This document shows positions 35,636 through 44,450 of a DNA stretch of 64,000 bases, piece after piece. The translations under genes were made by a program, and so were the position numbers. The stretch is from Marinobacterium rhizophilum. Its GTDB lineage: Bacteria > Pseudomonadota > Gammaproteobacteria > Pseudomonadales > Balneatricaceae. The stretch is from NCBI RefSeq assembly GCF_024397915.1, contig NZ_CP073347.1:124001-188000 (forward strand), read 5' to 3'. How positions within the stretch are numbered: position 1 is the first letter of the stretch; the number at the start of each line of letters is the position of its first letter. The notes beneath the pieces were generated by a model, which saw nothing but the letters and a program-made list of their open reading frames with translations, was not told the DNA's origin and made no database searches.

Positions 35636-37168
35636 ATGGAGAGTGAAAAAACGCTGGATATTCTGTCTCTGGCATTTCTCGAACGCCTGCCGGCGCGCAT
35701 CCAGGCCATTTGCCTGCAAGCCGGGCGAGTGGGGCCAGGGCTTTGGCAGCCAGAACCTGCGCAGGAGCTGTGTCGGTTGCTGCATAGCCTGGTGGGTGCG
35801 GCGGGCACCTTCGGCCAGCCGGTTTTGGGCAGCAAGGCGCGCTACCTGCTCGAGTTTGCCGAAAGATGGAGTGACGATCAACAGGGACCCGGCAAGGATG
35901 AATGGGCTGTCTGGGTGGGACTGCTGGCAGCCTTGAAGGATGTGCCTTTGAATAGCCGCTATCAGCATCGCCTGTACCAGGGTAGTGCAATCGATCCCGC
36001 TGTGGCGGCGATAGAGCCGGGGGGGCTGGATGACGCCGAAGCGGCAAGGCCCTGCATTCACTTGCTGGAGGATGATGAGGAGCAGGCGGCCATGTTGCAG
36101 GCCCTGCTTGAGTCCCATGGCTATGAGGTACGGGTGTTCGAAGAAACAGCCAGGTTCAGGGATGCCTGGTTGGCGGGGCAGCGGGCCGATCTGGTGCTGG
36201 CGGATATGGTGTTCGCCGAGCGGCTGCAGGCCGGAGCTGAAGCCGTGGTGGAGCTGTTGTCCATGGTGGAAAACACGCCGCCGGTGGTGTTTTTGTCCGC
36301 CCGGGATGATGTCAAGGCGCGGCTGGCGGCCTTTCGGGCCGGCGCTTCCCGCTACCTGACCAAGCCGGTCCAGCCGGCCCGGCTGTTTGAACTGGTGGAT
36401 GAGTTGTCGTTGCGCCGGCCTGCCGCACCCTATCGCGTGATGGTGGTGGATGATGATGCCGCCCAGGCAGAGCTGACGGCAAGGCCCCTGCGCGAGGCAG
36501 GCATGGACCTGGACGTCCTGACCCAGCCGCTGGACACTCTGAACAGGTTGCGCAGCTTCGACCCGGATCTCTTGCTGCTCAATATTTCAATGCAGCAGGC
36601 CAGCGGTCCTGAAATCGCGGCGATTCTGCGGGAGGAAGACCGCTTTGCCTTCTTGCCCATCCTGTTTGTATCTGCGGAAAAAAGTGCCGCCAAGCAGCTG
36701 ATTGCACTGGGCATGGGGGGGGATGATTTTCTACTCAAGCCCATACGAGCATCGGCGCTGCTGGCGGCGGTGCGGGCCCGGGCCTGGCGGGCCCGGCGCA
36801 TGCGTGTACTTGGGGCGCGTTATCAGGCCCTGGCCTATGAGCATGAGCGCTTGCTGGATGCTGTGGCTCAGGGAGTTGCCCTGGCACATGTCGATAGTGC
36901 CGCAAACCTGACGACGGTGAACGCGCGGTTTCGCCTGCTGCTCGGCTATGAGGGTGTGGAGCCCTGGCGTGAAACGGGACTGGTCGAACTCTCGCGGCAA
37001 TTGCATGACCCGATAGCGATTTGCCTGGCTGTGGGCGAAACCTGGCAGGGGGAGTTGCAGTTGCAGCATCGCAATGGGCACGCCCTTGCTGTAGAAAGTA
37101 CCATTACACCTTTTCTGGATGGGAGCGGGTCGTCGTACAAGGCGCTCGTGATCGTGCTGCCAAAGTGA
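35636..37168 (+). CDS. HPt-REC-REC-PAS signalling protein with a degenerate second receiver
   Basis: 510 residues. An N-terminal HPt-like four-helix region carries H50 in LLHSLVGAAGTFG. The first receiver (about 139-255) has the acidic cluster EDDEE, acceptor D190 (VLADMVF) and K243. The second receiver (about 266-385) keeps VVDDD and K368 but has N316 where the acceptor aspartate should be (LLLLNISM). A C-terminal PAS-like region (about 405-505) follows. It has no kinase or output domain and so looks like a phosphotransfer hub or decoy for the neighbouring hybrid kinases. It shares the domain layout of the protein at 44440-46104, whose second receiver has the normal aspartate. Confidence 0.85.
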   Translation: MESEKTLDILSLAFLERLPARIQAICLQAGRVGPGLWQPEPAQELCRLLHSLVGAAGTFGQPVLGSKARYLLEFAERWSDDQQGPGKDEWAVWVGLLAALKDVPLNSRYQHRLYQGSAIDPAVAAIEPGGLDDAEAARPCIHLLEDDEEQAAMLQALLESHGYEVRVFEETARFRDAWLAGQRADLVLADMVFAERLQAGAEAVVELLSMVENTPPVVFLSARDDVKARLAAFRAGASRYLTKPVQPARLFELVDELSLRRPAAPYRVMVVDDDAAQAELTARPLREAGMDLDVLTQPLDTLNRLRSFDPDLLLLNISMQQASGPEIAAILREEDRFAFLPILFVSAEKSAAKQLIALGMGGDDFLLKPIRASALLAAVRARAWRARRMRVLGARYQALAYEHERLLDAVAQGVALAHVDSAANLTTVNARFRLLLGYEGVEPWRETGLVELSRQLHDPIAICLAVGETWQGELQLQHRNGHALAVESTITPFLDGSGSSYKALVIVLPK

Positions 37169-37202
37169 AGCTGGATTACCAAGCGAGATTGAGGGTCGTA
37201 AC

Positions 37203-40200
37203 ATGAATCAGCCCGCCAGGGATGATACCGAGGCTGGGACTCGCTGGAGTCCGATCTGGATTGTACTTTTATCCGTGTTGTTGCTGGGTGGCTTTGTGTC
37301 GGCGCTCTTTGGTGGCTGGGGCACCGGCAGTGTGGCGACTCATACCTTGCTGGAGGTCGTAGCAACGGTACTGGCATTGGTGACCGGTGGCATTGCGCTG
37401 GTGCGCTTTTACAGTCGCCCCGAAATCGGCTTTCTGGTACTGGGCGCAGGCTTGGTGGGCGCAGGACTGCTGGATGCTTCACATAGCCTGCTGAGTGCGG
37501 CGGGCTTCGAGTCCGAGACACCGTCATCACTGGAACGTCTGGCCCCCTGGAGCTGGTTCGCCTCACGGTTCTATCTTTCCGTTCTGCTATTCACCTGGTG
37601 GCGCCTGCGCAAGGCATCCCGGGACCTGGATCTTGACTCGAAACAGCTTGCGACGCCGGTATTCATTATGACCGGCGTGGTGGTGACTGGATGCTTCCTG
37701 TTTTTTGCATGGGTGCCGCTGCCATTGGCCCATTACTCACTTGCAGTCGTGTCCAGACCCGAAGAGTTGATCCCGGGGGCATTTTTTCTGCTGGCATTGT
37801 GGGGGCTCTGGCGTGACCGGCGCTGGACCCACGACCGTTTCGAGTATTGGCTGGTTGTTACCCTGGTGCTGAGCTGCCTGTCGCAGTTACTGATCATGCC
37901 GTTTTCAGCGTCGCTGTTTGATGTGCCTTTTGTCAGCGCTCACCTGGTCAAAATAGGCAGCTACCTTGCCCTGCTGGCAGGTCTGTTCTGCAGCATGTAT
38001 CAGACGTTTCGCCAGAAAGAGCAGGAAACCTCAAGGCGACGCCAGGCTGAGACACAGCTGGGCGTGACCGAGTCCCGCCTGCAACTGCTGTTTGACCTGT
38101 CGCCGGTGGGTATCGCCATGACCGAAACTGGCAGTCAACGCTTTGTGGATGCCAACGATGCGCTGCTGGTGGCGACTGGCTACAGTCGAGAGGCCTTTCT
38201 TGAACTGGATTATCAGGCTGTTGCTACCCGTTCAAGTCTCCAGGTGAATCAGGACCTCGAGGGCGGCAATGGGCGTTACGGGCCGATTGAATCCGAGTTC
38301 AGACGCAAGGATGGTAGCCGTTTCCCGGTTCTGCTGAGCGGCGTAAAACTGACGGATGAAACCGGCCGGGAGGTCGTTTGGTCGATTGTGCAGGACATCA
38401 GTACGCGCAAAGCGGCCGAGCAGGCGCTGGTGAAGGATCGGGAGTTTCTCAAGACTGTGCTGGACAACCTTACCGATGGTGTTGTTGCCTGTGATGAGTC
38501 GGGCACCCTGACGCTGTTCAACAATGCGGCATTCGAGTTTCACGGTTTGTCGCCTGAACGGCTGGATTCCGAACACTGGGGGCGGCACTACAGTCTGTAC
38601 GCTGAAGATGGCCAGACTGTGCTGGCCCCGGAGGATATACCGCTGCTGCGCGCCCAGAGTGGAGACATCGTGCGCAACGTCGAGGTTGTCATTGCGCCGG
38701 CGGGTTTGCCCCGGCGTACAGTGTTGTGCAGCGGTCAGCCCATTCTGACCCCGGAAGGCCAGCAGCTGGGGGCCGTGGTCGTGATGCACGACATTAGCGA
38801 GCGCAAGCAGGCGCAATGGCAGGTTGAGCAGCTGAATGCGCGTCTCAAGCTCGCGACCCAGGCGGCCAAGGTGGGTATCTGGGACTACGCTTTCGATTCC
38901 AAAACACTTGTCTGGGATGCAAATATGCATGACCTCTATGGTTATGCCGACGGCGAGTTTGACGGGCGTTACCGCAGCTGGATCAACCAGGTACACCCAG
39001 AGGACCGGCAGCGGGTTCAGCAGACACTGGACGGGCTGCTGCTCAAGGATCAGCCGGTTGAGTGCGAACTGCGCATTATTCTGCCCGCGGGGGAGATTCG
39101 CTGGCTAAAGGCCTTTGCAATCCTGAGTCGAGACCCATCCGGTCGTCCGCTGCGCATGACCGGCACCAACTGGGACATCACGGAGACCAAGCACAGTGAG
39201 CAAATGAAGAACGAGTTTATTTCAACGGTAAGCCACGAGCTGCGCACGCCGCTGACATCGATATCCGGTTCTCTGGGGTTGTTGGCCGGCGGTGCCCTCG
39301 GCGAGTTGCCGGACAAGGCCAGGCCGCTACTGGAAATTGCCCAGAAGAACAGTCAGCGGCTGATACACTTGATCAACGACCTGCTTGATATCGAAAAAAT
39401 AACCGCCGGCAAGATGACGTTCAACTACCAGACACTCGACCTCTCTTTCCAGCTGCAACGGGCCTGTGAAGACAACCAGGGTTATGCCGAAACCCACGGG
39501 GTTGAACTGAAAACCACGAAAAGCTGTAGGGAGTCCTGGCTTATCAGGGCGGATGAGCAGCGGTTGCAGCAAATACTTGCCAATTTTCTCTCCAATGCTA
39601 TCAAGTTCTCGCCTGCTGGCGGCCTGGTTGAGCTGGGTGTGCAGAAAGCGGGCGAGCGTGTGCGTATTGAGGTGACAGATCAGGGGCGGGGAATTCCCGA
39701 GTCCTTTCATGGGCGTATTTTTCAAAAGTTTGCCCAGGCTGACGGTTCCGATACCAAGGCCACCGAAGGCACAGGTCTTGGGTTGTCAATCTGCAAGGAG
39801 CTGGCCGACTGCATGGGTGGATCAGTGGGGTTTGACTCCATCGAAGGGCAGGGCAGCTGTTTCTATGTTGAGTTTGAAGACCTGAAGGTGGAGAGCAGTG
39901 AGCCGGAACCGGATGTATCGTTGCCTGAAGGCGTGTCACGTGTACTGGTGGTGGAGGATGAGCCCGATATCGCCCGCCTGATCAGCCTGATGCTGAAACG
40001 CGGCGGTGTGGCCAATGATGTAGTGTTCAATGGCAAGCAGGCGCTGGAGCAGCTGCGGGCTGTCAACTATGACGCCATGACGCTGGATCTGCTGCTGCCT
40101 GATATTGCCGGCAGCAAGATCATTCGCAGTGTACGCGAGTGGGAGCAGGATGAAGGGCGCTTGCCGTTGCCCATTCTGGTGGTCTCGGTCATGGCCGAGG

Positions 40201-40739
40201 AGGGCAGGCTCGAGATCGGAGGTAATTTCCCGGTGGTTGACTGGATGTCCAAGCCCATTGACGAGGCACGGTTGCTGGCGAGCATCAGGCACATGCTGCC
40301 CAAGGCGCTGCCGTCATCCGTGCCGCGCATCCTGCATGTTGAAGACGACGAGGACCTGTGTGAAGTGGTTAATGCAATGGCCAACGAACTTGCCGTGCTT
40401 GATCGGGCCGGAACTCTGGCCAGTGCCAGACGCAAGCTGGCGCATGAGTCCTACGATCTGGTGATTCTTGACCTGGGGCTGCCCGACGGTTCGGGCTGGT
40501 CCCTGCTGCCGGAGCTGAAAGAGTTGGCTCTGCGTCCGCAGATCATGCTGTTGTCCGCGACTGAAGTCAGTTATACGGAAGCGCAACAGGTCGATGCGGT
40601 GCTGCTGAAGTCCCGCGTATCGCACCAGAACTTGATGGAGCAACTGGGTACCCTGCTGGAGCAGACCCGGGTTCGGCGCCTGGATGTTGCCGCGACTGCG
40701 CGCGAGGTCAAGGTTCCCGTGGATTCGGGGGCTAGCTGA
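37203..40739 (+). CDS. Membrane hybrid histidine kinase (7-TM-like sensor, PAS repeats, HK, two receivers)
   Basis: 1178 residues. About seven membrane spans (about residues 18-260) resemble the MASE-type sensor domains (HTLLEVVATVLALVTGGIAL, LLDASHSL). Three PAS domains follow (about 290-410, 410-540, 545-665). HisKA has H678 in FISTVSHELRTPLTS; the HATPase shows NFLSNAIKF and GTGLGLSICKELA. Two C-terminal receivers follow, with acceptors D962 and D1090. GAGGG lies before the ATG. The stop overlaps the start of the next kinase by one base (TGATG), so both are made together. Phosphate could pass from the receivers to the HPt domains of the cluster. Confidence 0.9.
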   Translation: MNQPARDDTEAGTRWSPIWIVLLSVLLLGGFVSALFGGWGTGSVATHTLLEVVATVLALVTGGIALVRFYSRPEIGFLVLGAGLVGAGLLDASHSLLSAAGFESETPSSLERLAPWSWFASRFYLSVLLFTWWRLRKASRDLDLDSKQLATPVFIMTGVVVTGCFLFFAWVPLPLAHYSLAVVSRPEELIPGAFFLLALWGLWRDRRWTHDRFEYWLVVTLVLSCLSQLLIMPFSASLFDVPFVSAHLVKIGSYLALLAGLFCSMYQTFRQKEQETSRRRQAETQLGVTESRLQLLFDLSPVGIAMTETGSQRFVDANDALLVATGYSREAFLELDYQAVATRSSLQVNQDLEGGNGRYGPIESEFRRKDGSRFPVLLSGVKLTDETGREVVWSIVQDISTRKAAEQALVKDREFLKTVLDNLTDGVVACDESGTLTLFNNAAFEFHGLSPERLDSEHWGRHYSLYAEDGQTVLAPEDIPLLRAQSGDIVRNVEVVIAPAGLPRRTVLCSGQPILTPEGQQLGAVVVMHDISERKQAQWQVEQLNARLKLATQAAKVGIWDYAFDSKTLVWDANMHDLYGYADGEFDGRYRSWINQVHPEDRQRVQQTLDGLLLKDQPVECELRIILPAGEIRWLKAFAILSRDPSGRPLRMTGTNWDITETKHSEQMKNEFISTVSHELRTPLTSISGSLGLLAGGALGELPDKARPLLEIAQKNSQRLIHLINDLLDIEKITAGKMTFNYQTLDLSFQLQRACEDNQGYAETHGVELKTTKSCRESWLIRADEQRLQQILANFLSNAIKFSPAGGLVELGVQKAGERVRIEVTDQGRGIPESFHGRIFQKFAQADGSDTKATEGTGLGLSICKELADCMGGSVGFDSIEGQGSCFYVEFEDLKVESSEPEPDVSLPEGVSRVLVVEDEPDIARLISLMLKRGGVANDVVFNGKQALEQLRAVNYDAMTLDLLLPDIAGSKIIRSVREWEQDEGRLPLPILVVSVMAEEGRLEIGGNFPVVDWMSKPIDEARLLASIRHMLPKALPSSVPRILHVEDDEDLCEVVNAMANELAVLDRAGTLASARRKLAHESYDLVILDLGLPDGSGWSLLPELKELALRPQIMLLSATEVSYTEAQQVDAVLLKSRVSHQNLMEQLGTLLEQTRVRRLDVAATAREVKVPVDSGAS

Positions 40740-43696
40740 TGCAGGCCCCCGAGATACCCGGCAACGAGAGGCACCGACTGGCGGCGCTGGAGCGTCTGCA
40801 GATTCTGGATACGGCCCCGCAGGAGAGGTTTGACCGGTTGACACGGCTGGCAAAAAAACTGTTCCAGGTGCCCATCGCGCTGGTCAGCCTGGTGGATGCC
40901 GACCGCCAGTGGTTCAAGTCGCGCCAGGGGCTGGATGCCTGCGAAACGCCACGCAACATATCTTTTTGCGGGCATGCCATCCTGCATGACAGCATCTTCC
41001 ACGTACCCGATACCCATTCAGATGCACGTTTTTCAGACAACCCTCTGGTCACATTGGCTCCAGGCATTCGGATGTATGCGGGGGCGCCGCTGCGCGCACC
41101 TGATGGCTTGAGAGTGGGTACCCTGTGCATCATTGATGACAAGCCCCGCCGGCTGGATCAGTCGCAGTTGGCGGCGCTGCGGGATCTGGCTGACTGTGTT
41201 GAGCGCGAATTGGCGCAGGCTGAATACGAAACCCTGATGGTGCGGCTGAGTGAGGCTGAATCTTACAGCCGTGCGGTGATGGATCATGTGGTGGATGGCA
41301 TCATGACGCTGGACGCGCAGGGGATCATACTTGATCTTAATCCGGCCGTGCTGCAGATGTTCGGTTGTGCCCGCGGCGACCTGCTTGGCCGCGCAATGGG
41401 GTCTTTGCTTGTACCCCTGGAAGGGGCCCAAGACTCGGCGGGGCTCGTGACAGCTATGGACGCGATTCTGCGGCGCGCCGAGGGTCTTGAACTCCTGCTG
41501 CAAGGGCAGCGCCCTGATGGCTCTCTGTTTCCGCTCGAAGTGGGCATTGCCGAGGTGAGTCGGCGCAGTGAGCGGAACTTTGTATTGTTGCTGCGGGATA
41601 TTACCCGGCGTCACGGCGCCGAGAAGGAACAGAAAAAATACGCCGTTGCACTGGAACGGTTGCATACGATCACAACCTCAGCCTGGTCTTTCGAGCGCAA
41701 GGTCGACGAGTTGCTGTTATTGGGCCGGGATGTGTTCGAATTGCCGCTGGCGATTGTTTCCCGTATTGAAGCCCAGGACTACCAGGTTGAGTTCATCCGC
41801 GGTCCAGAGGGGGCTCCTGAGCCTGGAACGGGTTTTGCCTTGGGAAAAACCTACTGTGTGCACTGTTTGCAGGCCGATGCTCCACTGGGATTCCATCGGG
41901 CCGGGGAGAGCGAGATCCGGGACCATCCCTGTTATCAGAGCTTTGGCCTGGAGGCCTATATAGGCGCGCCGCTACTGGTGGACGGCCTGCGCTATGGCAC
42001 GCTGAATTTCTCTGGCCTCGAGGCGCGATCGCAACCGTTTGGAAAAATCGACTTCAATCTGATTCAGTTATTCAGCCGCTGGGTGGGCAATGAAATCAGC
42101 CGTCACCGCACCCAGGTGGTGCTGCGGCATGAAATCGCCCACCGCACGGCAATCCTTGATAGCGCCAATTTCAGCATCATGTATTGCGACCTTGAAGGCG
42201 TGATTCGATCTTTTAATCGCGGTGCTCAGCAAATGCTTGGCTACTCGGCGCAGGAAGTCGTGGGTCAGCGGCGGCTTAACTTCGTTCATGATGCGAATGA
42301 GCTGGCGGCCAGTGCGGCGGCACAGGGACTGGATATTACCCTTGAATCGGCTGTTGAAGTACTGGTAGGGCAGTCGCGCAGCGGCACGGCCGATGAGCGT
42401 GAGTGGACATACGTACGCCGGGACGGTTCGCGCTTTACGGCCCAGGTGTCCATCACGTCGGTACGGGACGACCAGGGAGAGGTCAGCGGTTATGTCTGCA
42501 TTGGTGCGGATATCAGCGAGCGCAAGCGCATCGATGCGATGAAGAGCGAGTTCATCTCGACCGTGAGCCACGAGTTGCGTACTCCGCTGACATCCATTTC
42601 GGGCTCGCTGGGGTTGATCGGCGGCGGGGTGCTGGGAGAGTTGCCGGAAAAGGCTGTGCCGCTGCTGGCGATTGCGCGCAAGAACAGTGAACGGCTGATC
42701 CATCTGATCAACGATCTGCTGGATATAGAAAAAATTAGCGCCGGAAAAATGCAGTTTGACCTTCGCACCCAGGATGTCAGTGTGCTGGTAAGCAAGGCGC
42801 TGGAAGGTATCGCGGGCTATGCCACCACCTATGACGTATCGTTGATGCAGGGCCGCTTTCCTGTGGGCACACCACGCATCTGGGTGGATGAACAGCGAAT
42901 ACAGCAGATACTGGCAAATTATTTATCCAATGCCATCAAGTTTTCGCCGCCGGGTTCCGAAGTTCAGCTGCATGTGGATTTGTTGGGCGCCTGGGTTCGG
43001 CTGTCGGTAGAGGATCAGGGTATCGGTATTGCTGCCGCGTTCAGGCCCCATGTTTTCGAGAAATTTGCCCAGGCGGACGGGTCAGACACCAAGAAGACGG
43101 CGGGTACGGGGCTTGGTCTGGCAATTTGCAAGGAACTGGCCGAGCACATGGGGGGGCAGGTGGGTTTCGAGTCCCAGGCCGGTTGCGGCAGCCTGTTTTA
43201 CGCCGAGTTTCCACTGGCTGATCGCGACGGTGTTTCGCCTGCTGGTGCGCGGCAGAACCCGTATGGGTGGCCCTTTGTCGAGCGTCGCCGTAATTCGGCA
43301 GCAAGTCGTGCCCATGCGGCTGTGCCAGCCGAGCCCGGGGCTAGTAGTCGTGTGCTGCATGTCCGGGATGCAAAGGATCAGACGCTGCAGCGGTTGGCGG
43401 ATCGCCTGACCCTGGATGTCGAGCAGGCGTACAGTATCGAGGATGCCAGAGCCCGGCTGCAGAACAGAGCCTATGATCTGGTGATACTGGATATCGGCCT
43501 GGCGGATCAGCGAATGGGCACATTGCTGCCAGATATCCAGGCGATGCGGGACTCACCCCGGGTGATGGTGCTCACGGCGGAGGATTCGCTGGCCCCGTGG
43601 CTGAGTGAGGTTGATACGGTGCTGGTGAAATCGCGTATCTCCGAGCAGGACCTGGGTCAGTGTGTCAGGCGCCTGTTGCAATCGGCCCAGGCTTGA
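40739..43696 (+). CDS. Cytosolic hybrid histidine kinase (GAF-PAS-GAF-PAS-HK-REC)
   Basis: 985 residues without membrane spans. N-terminal GAF (about 5-165; RNISFCGHAIL), PAS (about 180-300), GAF (315-460), PAS (475-595), HisKA with H611 (FISTVSHELRTPLTS), HATPase (NYLSNAIKF, GTGLGLAICKELA), and a short terminal receiver. The receiver keeps D918 (VILDIGL) and a lysine (VLVKSR), but its N-terminal acidic pair is lost (HVRDAKD versus HVEDDED in the preceding kinase), so its phosphorylation is doubtful. HK core sequences are very similar to those of the preceding gene, suggesting tandem duplication with replacement of sensor parts. Confidence 0.9.
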   Translation: MQAPEIPGNERHRLAALERLQILDTAPQERFDRLTRLAKKLFQVPIALVSLVDADRQWFKSRQGLDACETPRNISFCGHAILHDSIFHVPDTHSDARFSDNPLVTLAPGIRMYAGAPLRAPDGLRVGTLCIIDDKPRRLDQSQLAALRDLADCVERELAQAEYETLMVRLSEAESYSRAVMDHVVDGIMTLDAQGIILDLNPAVLQMFGCARGDLLGRAMGSLLVPLEGAQDSAGLVTAMDAILRRAEGLELLLQGQRPDGSLFPLEVGIAEVSRRSERNFVLLLRDITRRHGAEKEQKKYAVALERLHTITTSAWSFERKVDELLLLGRDVFELPLAIVSRIEAQDYQVEFIRGPEGAPEPGTGFALGKTYCVHCLQADAPLGFHRAGESEIRDHPCYQSFGLEAYIGAPLLVDGLRYGTLNFSGLEARSQPFGKIDFNLIQLFSRWVGNEISRHRTQVVLRHEIAHRTAILDSANFSIMYCDLEGVIRSFNRGAQQMLGYSAQEVVGQRRLNFVHDANELAASAAAQGLDITLESAVEVLVGQSRSGTADEREWTYVRRDGSRFTAQVSITSVRDDQGEVSGYVCIGADISERKRIDAMKSEFISTVSHELRTPLTSISGSLGLIGGGVLGELPEKAVPLLAIARKNSERLIHLINDLLDIEKISAGKMQFDLRTQDVSVLVSKALEGIAGYATTYDVSLMQGRFPVGTPRIWVDEQRIQQILANYLSNAIKFSPPGSEVQLHVDLLGAWVRLSVEDQGIGIAAAFRPHVFEKFAQADGSDTKKTAGTGLGLAICKELAEHMGGQVGFESQAGCGSLFYAEFPLADRDGVSPAGARQNPYGWPFVERRRNSAASRAHAAVPAEPGASSRVLHVRDAKDQTLQRLADRLTLDVEQAYSIEDARARLQNRAYDLVILDIGLADQRMGTLLPDIQAMRDSPRVMVLTAEDSLAPWLSEVDTVLVKSRISEQDLGQCVRRLLQSAQA

Positions 43697-44060
43697 AGCG
43701 GCTTGCCTGTCATGCGTGATTCCCGCGTGCATTCGCCAGGACCCCTGGGTATCGGTTGTTGAGCCGGCGGCAATTTACGTCGTTAATACCGGTTTAGTAC
43801 AGTGGTGCAGGACGCACCCGCATTGGCCGAAGGTCAATGCGGGTCCTTGAAAATCCAGGGGTTTCATAACACTACGGCCGATTTACCAGGACGACGTTGA
43901 AATAGGACAGGACGACCGGTTTCATCGCCATGTTAATAGCATCCATGAATTGCATGATACATCGCCCACTCTACAGGGGCAGCCAAGACCCGCACCGACC
44001 GCACCTTACAGTCAAACAGGCGGGGGTGGATTACTGGAATAACCCTCAGGGAGAAACAGA
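43697..44060. other. Intergenic region inside the signalling cluster
   Basis: About 360 bp without a supportable gene. It contains the stem-loop at 43816-43844 and must hold a ribosome binding site (GGGAG before 44061) and possibly a promoter for the last two signalling genes; no box pair is convincing. Confidence 0.5.
43816..43844. terminator. Strong stem-loop, possible transcription end of the kinase operon
   Basis: Thirteen-base stem (ACCCGCATTGGCC / GGTCAATGCGGGT, one G-T pair) with a three-base loop, 120 bp behind the second kinase. There is no U-tract, so intrinsic termination is not certain. Confidence 0.5.
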
Positions 44061-44450
44061 ATGACGCAATTGGAACGTGTGCTCTATGTCGAAGATGACG
44101 AGGATATCCGGGTCGTCGCCCAGGTCGCGCTCGAAATGGTCGGCGGGCTTGATGTCAAGGTGTGCTCGTCCGGTGAACAGGCGTTGGCGGAAGCGCAGGC
44201 CTATGCGCCTCATCTTATTTTGCTCGATGTCATGATGCCTGGGCTCGATGGCCCGATGACGCTGGCGGGGTTGCGGCAGATACCGGCGCTGGCCGATACG
44301 CCGGTACTCTTTATGACGGCCAAGGTGCAGCCGTCCGAAGTCGCGCACTACAAGTCACTGGGTGCCGTGGATGTCCTGAGCAAACCGTTCGACCCCATGA
44401 GTCTGGCCGATCAGTTGAAGTCGATCTGGAGTGGCTTGCATGACGGCTAA
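44061..44450 (+). CDS. Stand-alone receiver (CheY-like response regulator)
   Basis: 129-residue single receiver. Acidic pocket VEDDED, acceptor D56 in LILLDVMMPG, Thr in LFMTAK and Lys in SKPFDP, all intact. No output domain. GGGAG precedes the ATG. Its 3' end overlaps the next gene by 11 bases. Such proteins shuttle phosphate between hybrid kinases and HPt domains; the following gene has an HPt domain. Confidence 0.92.
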   Translation: MTQLERVLYVEDDEDIRVVAQVALEMVGGLDVKVCSSGEQALAEAQAYAPHLILLDVMMPGLDGPMTLAGLRQIPALADTPVLFMTAKVQPSEVAHYKSLGAVDVLSKPFDPMSLADQLKSIWSGLHDG

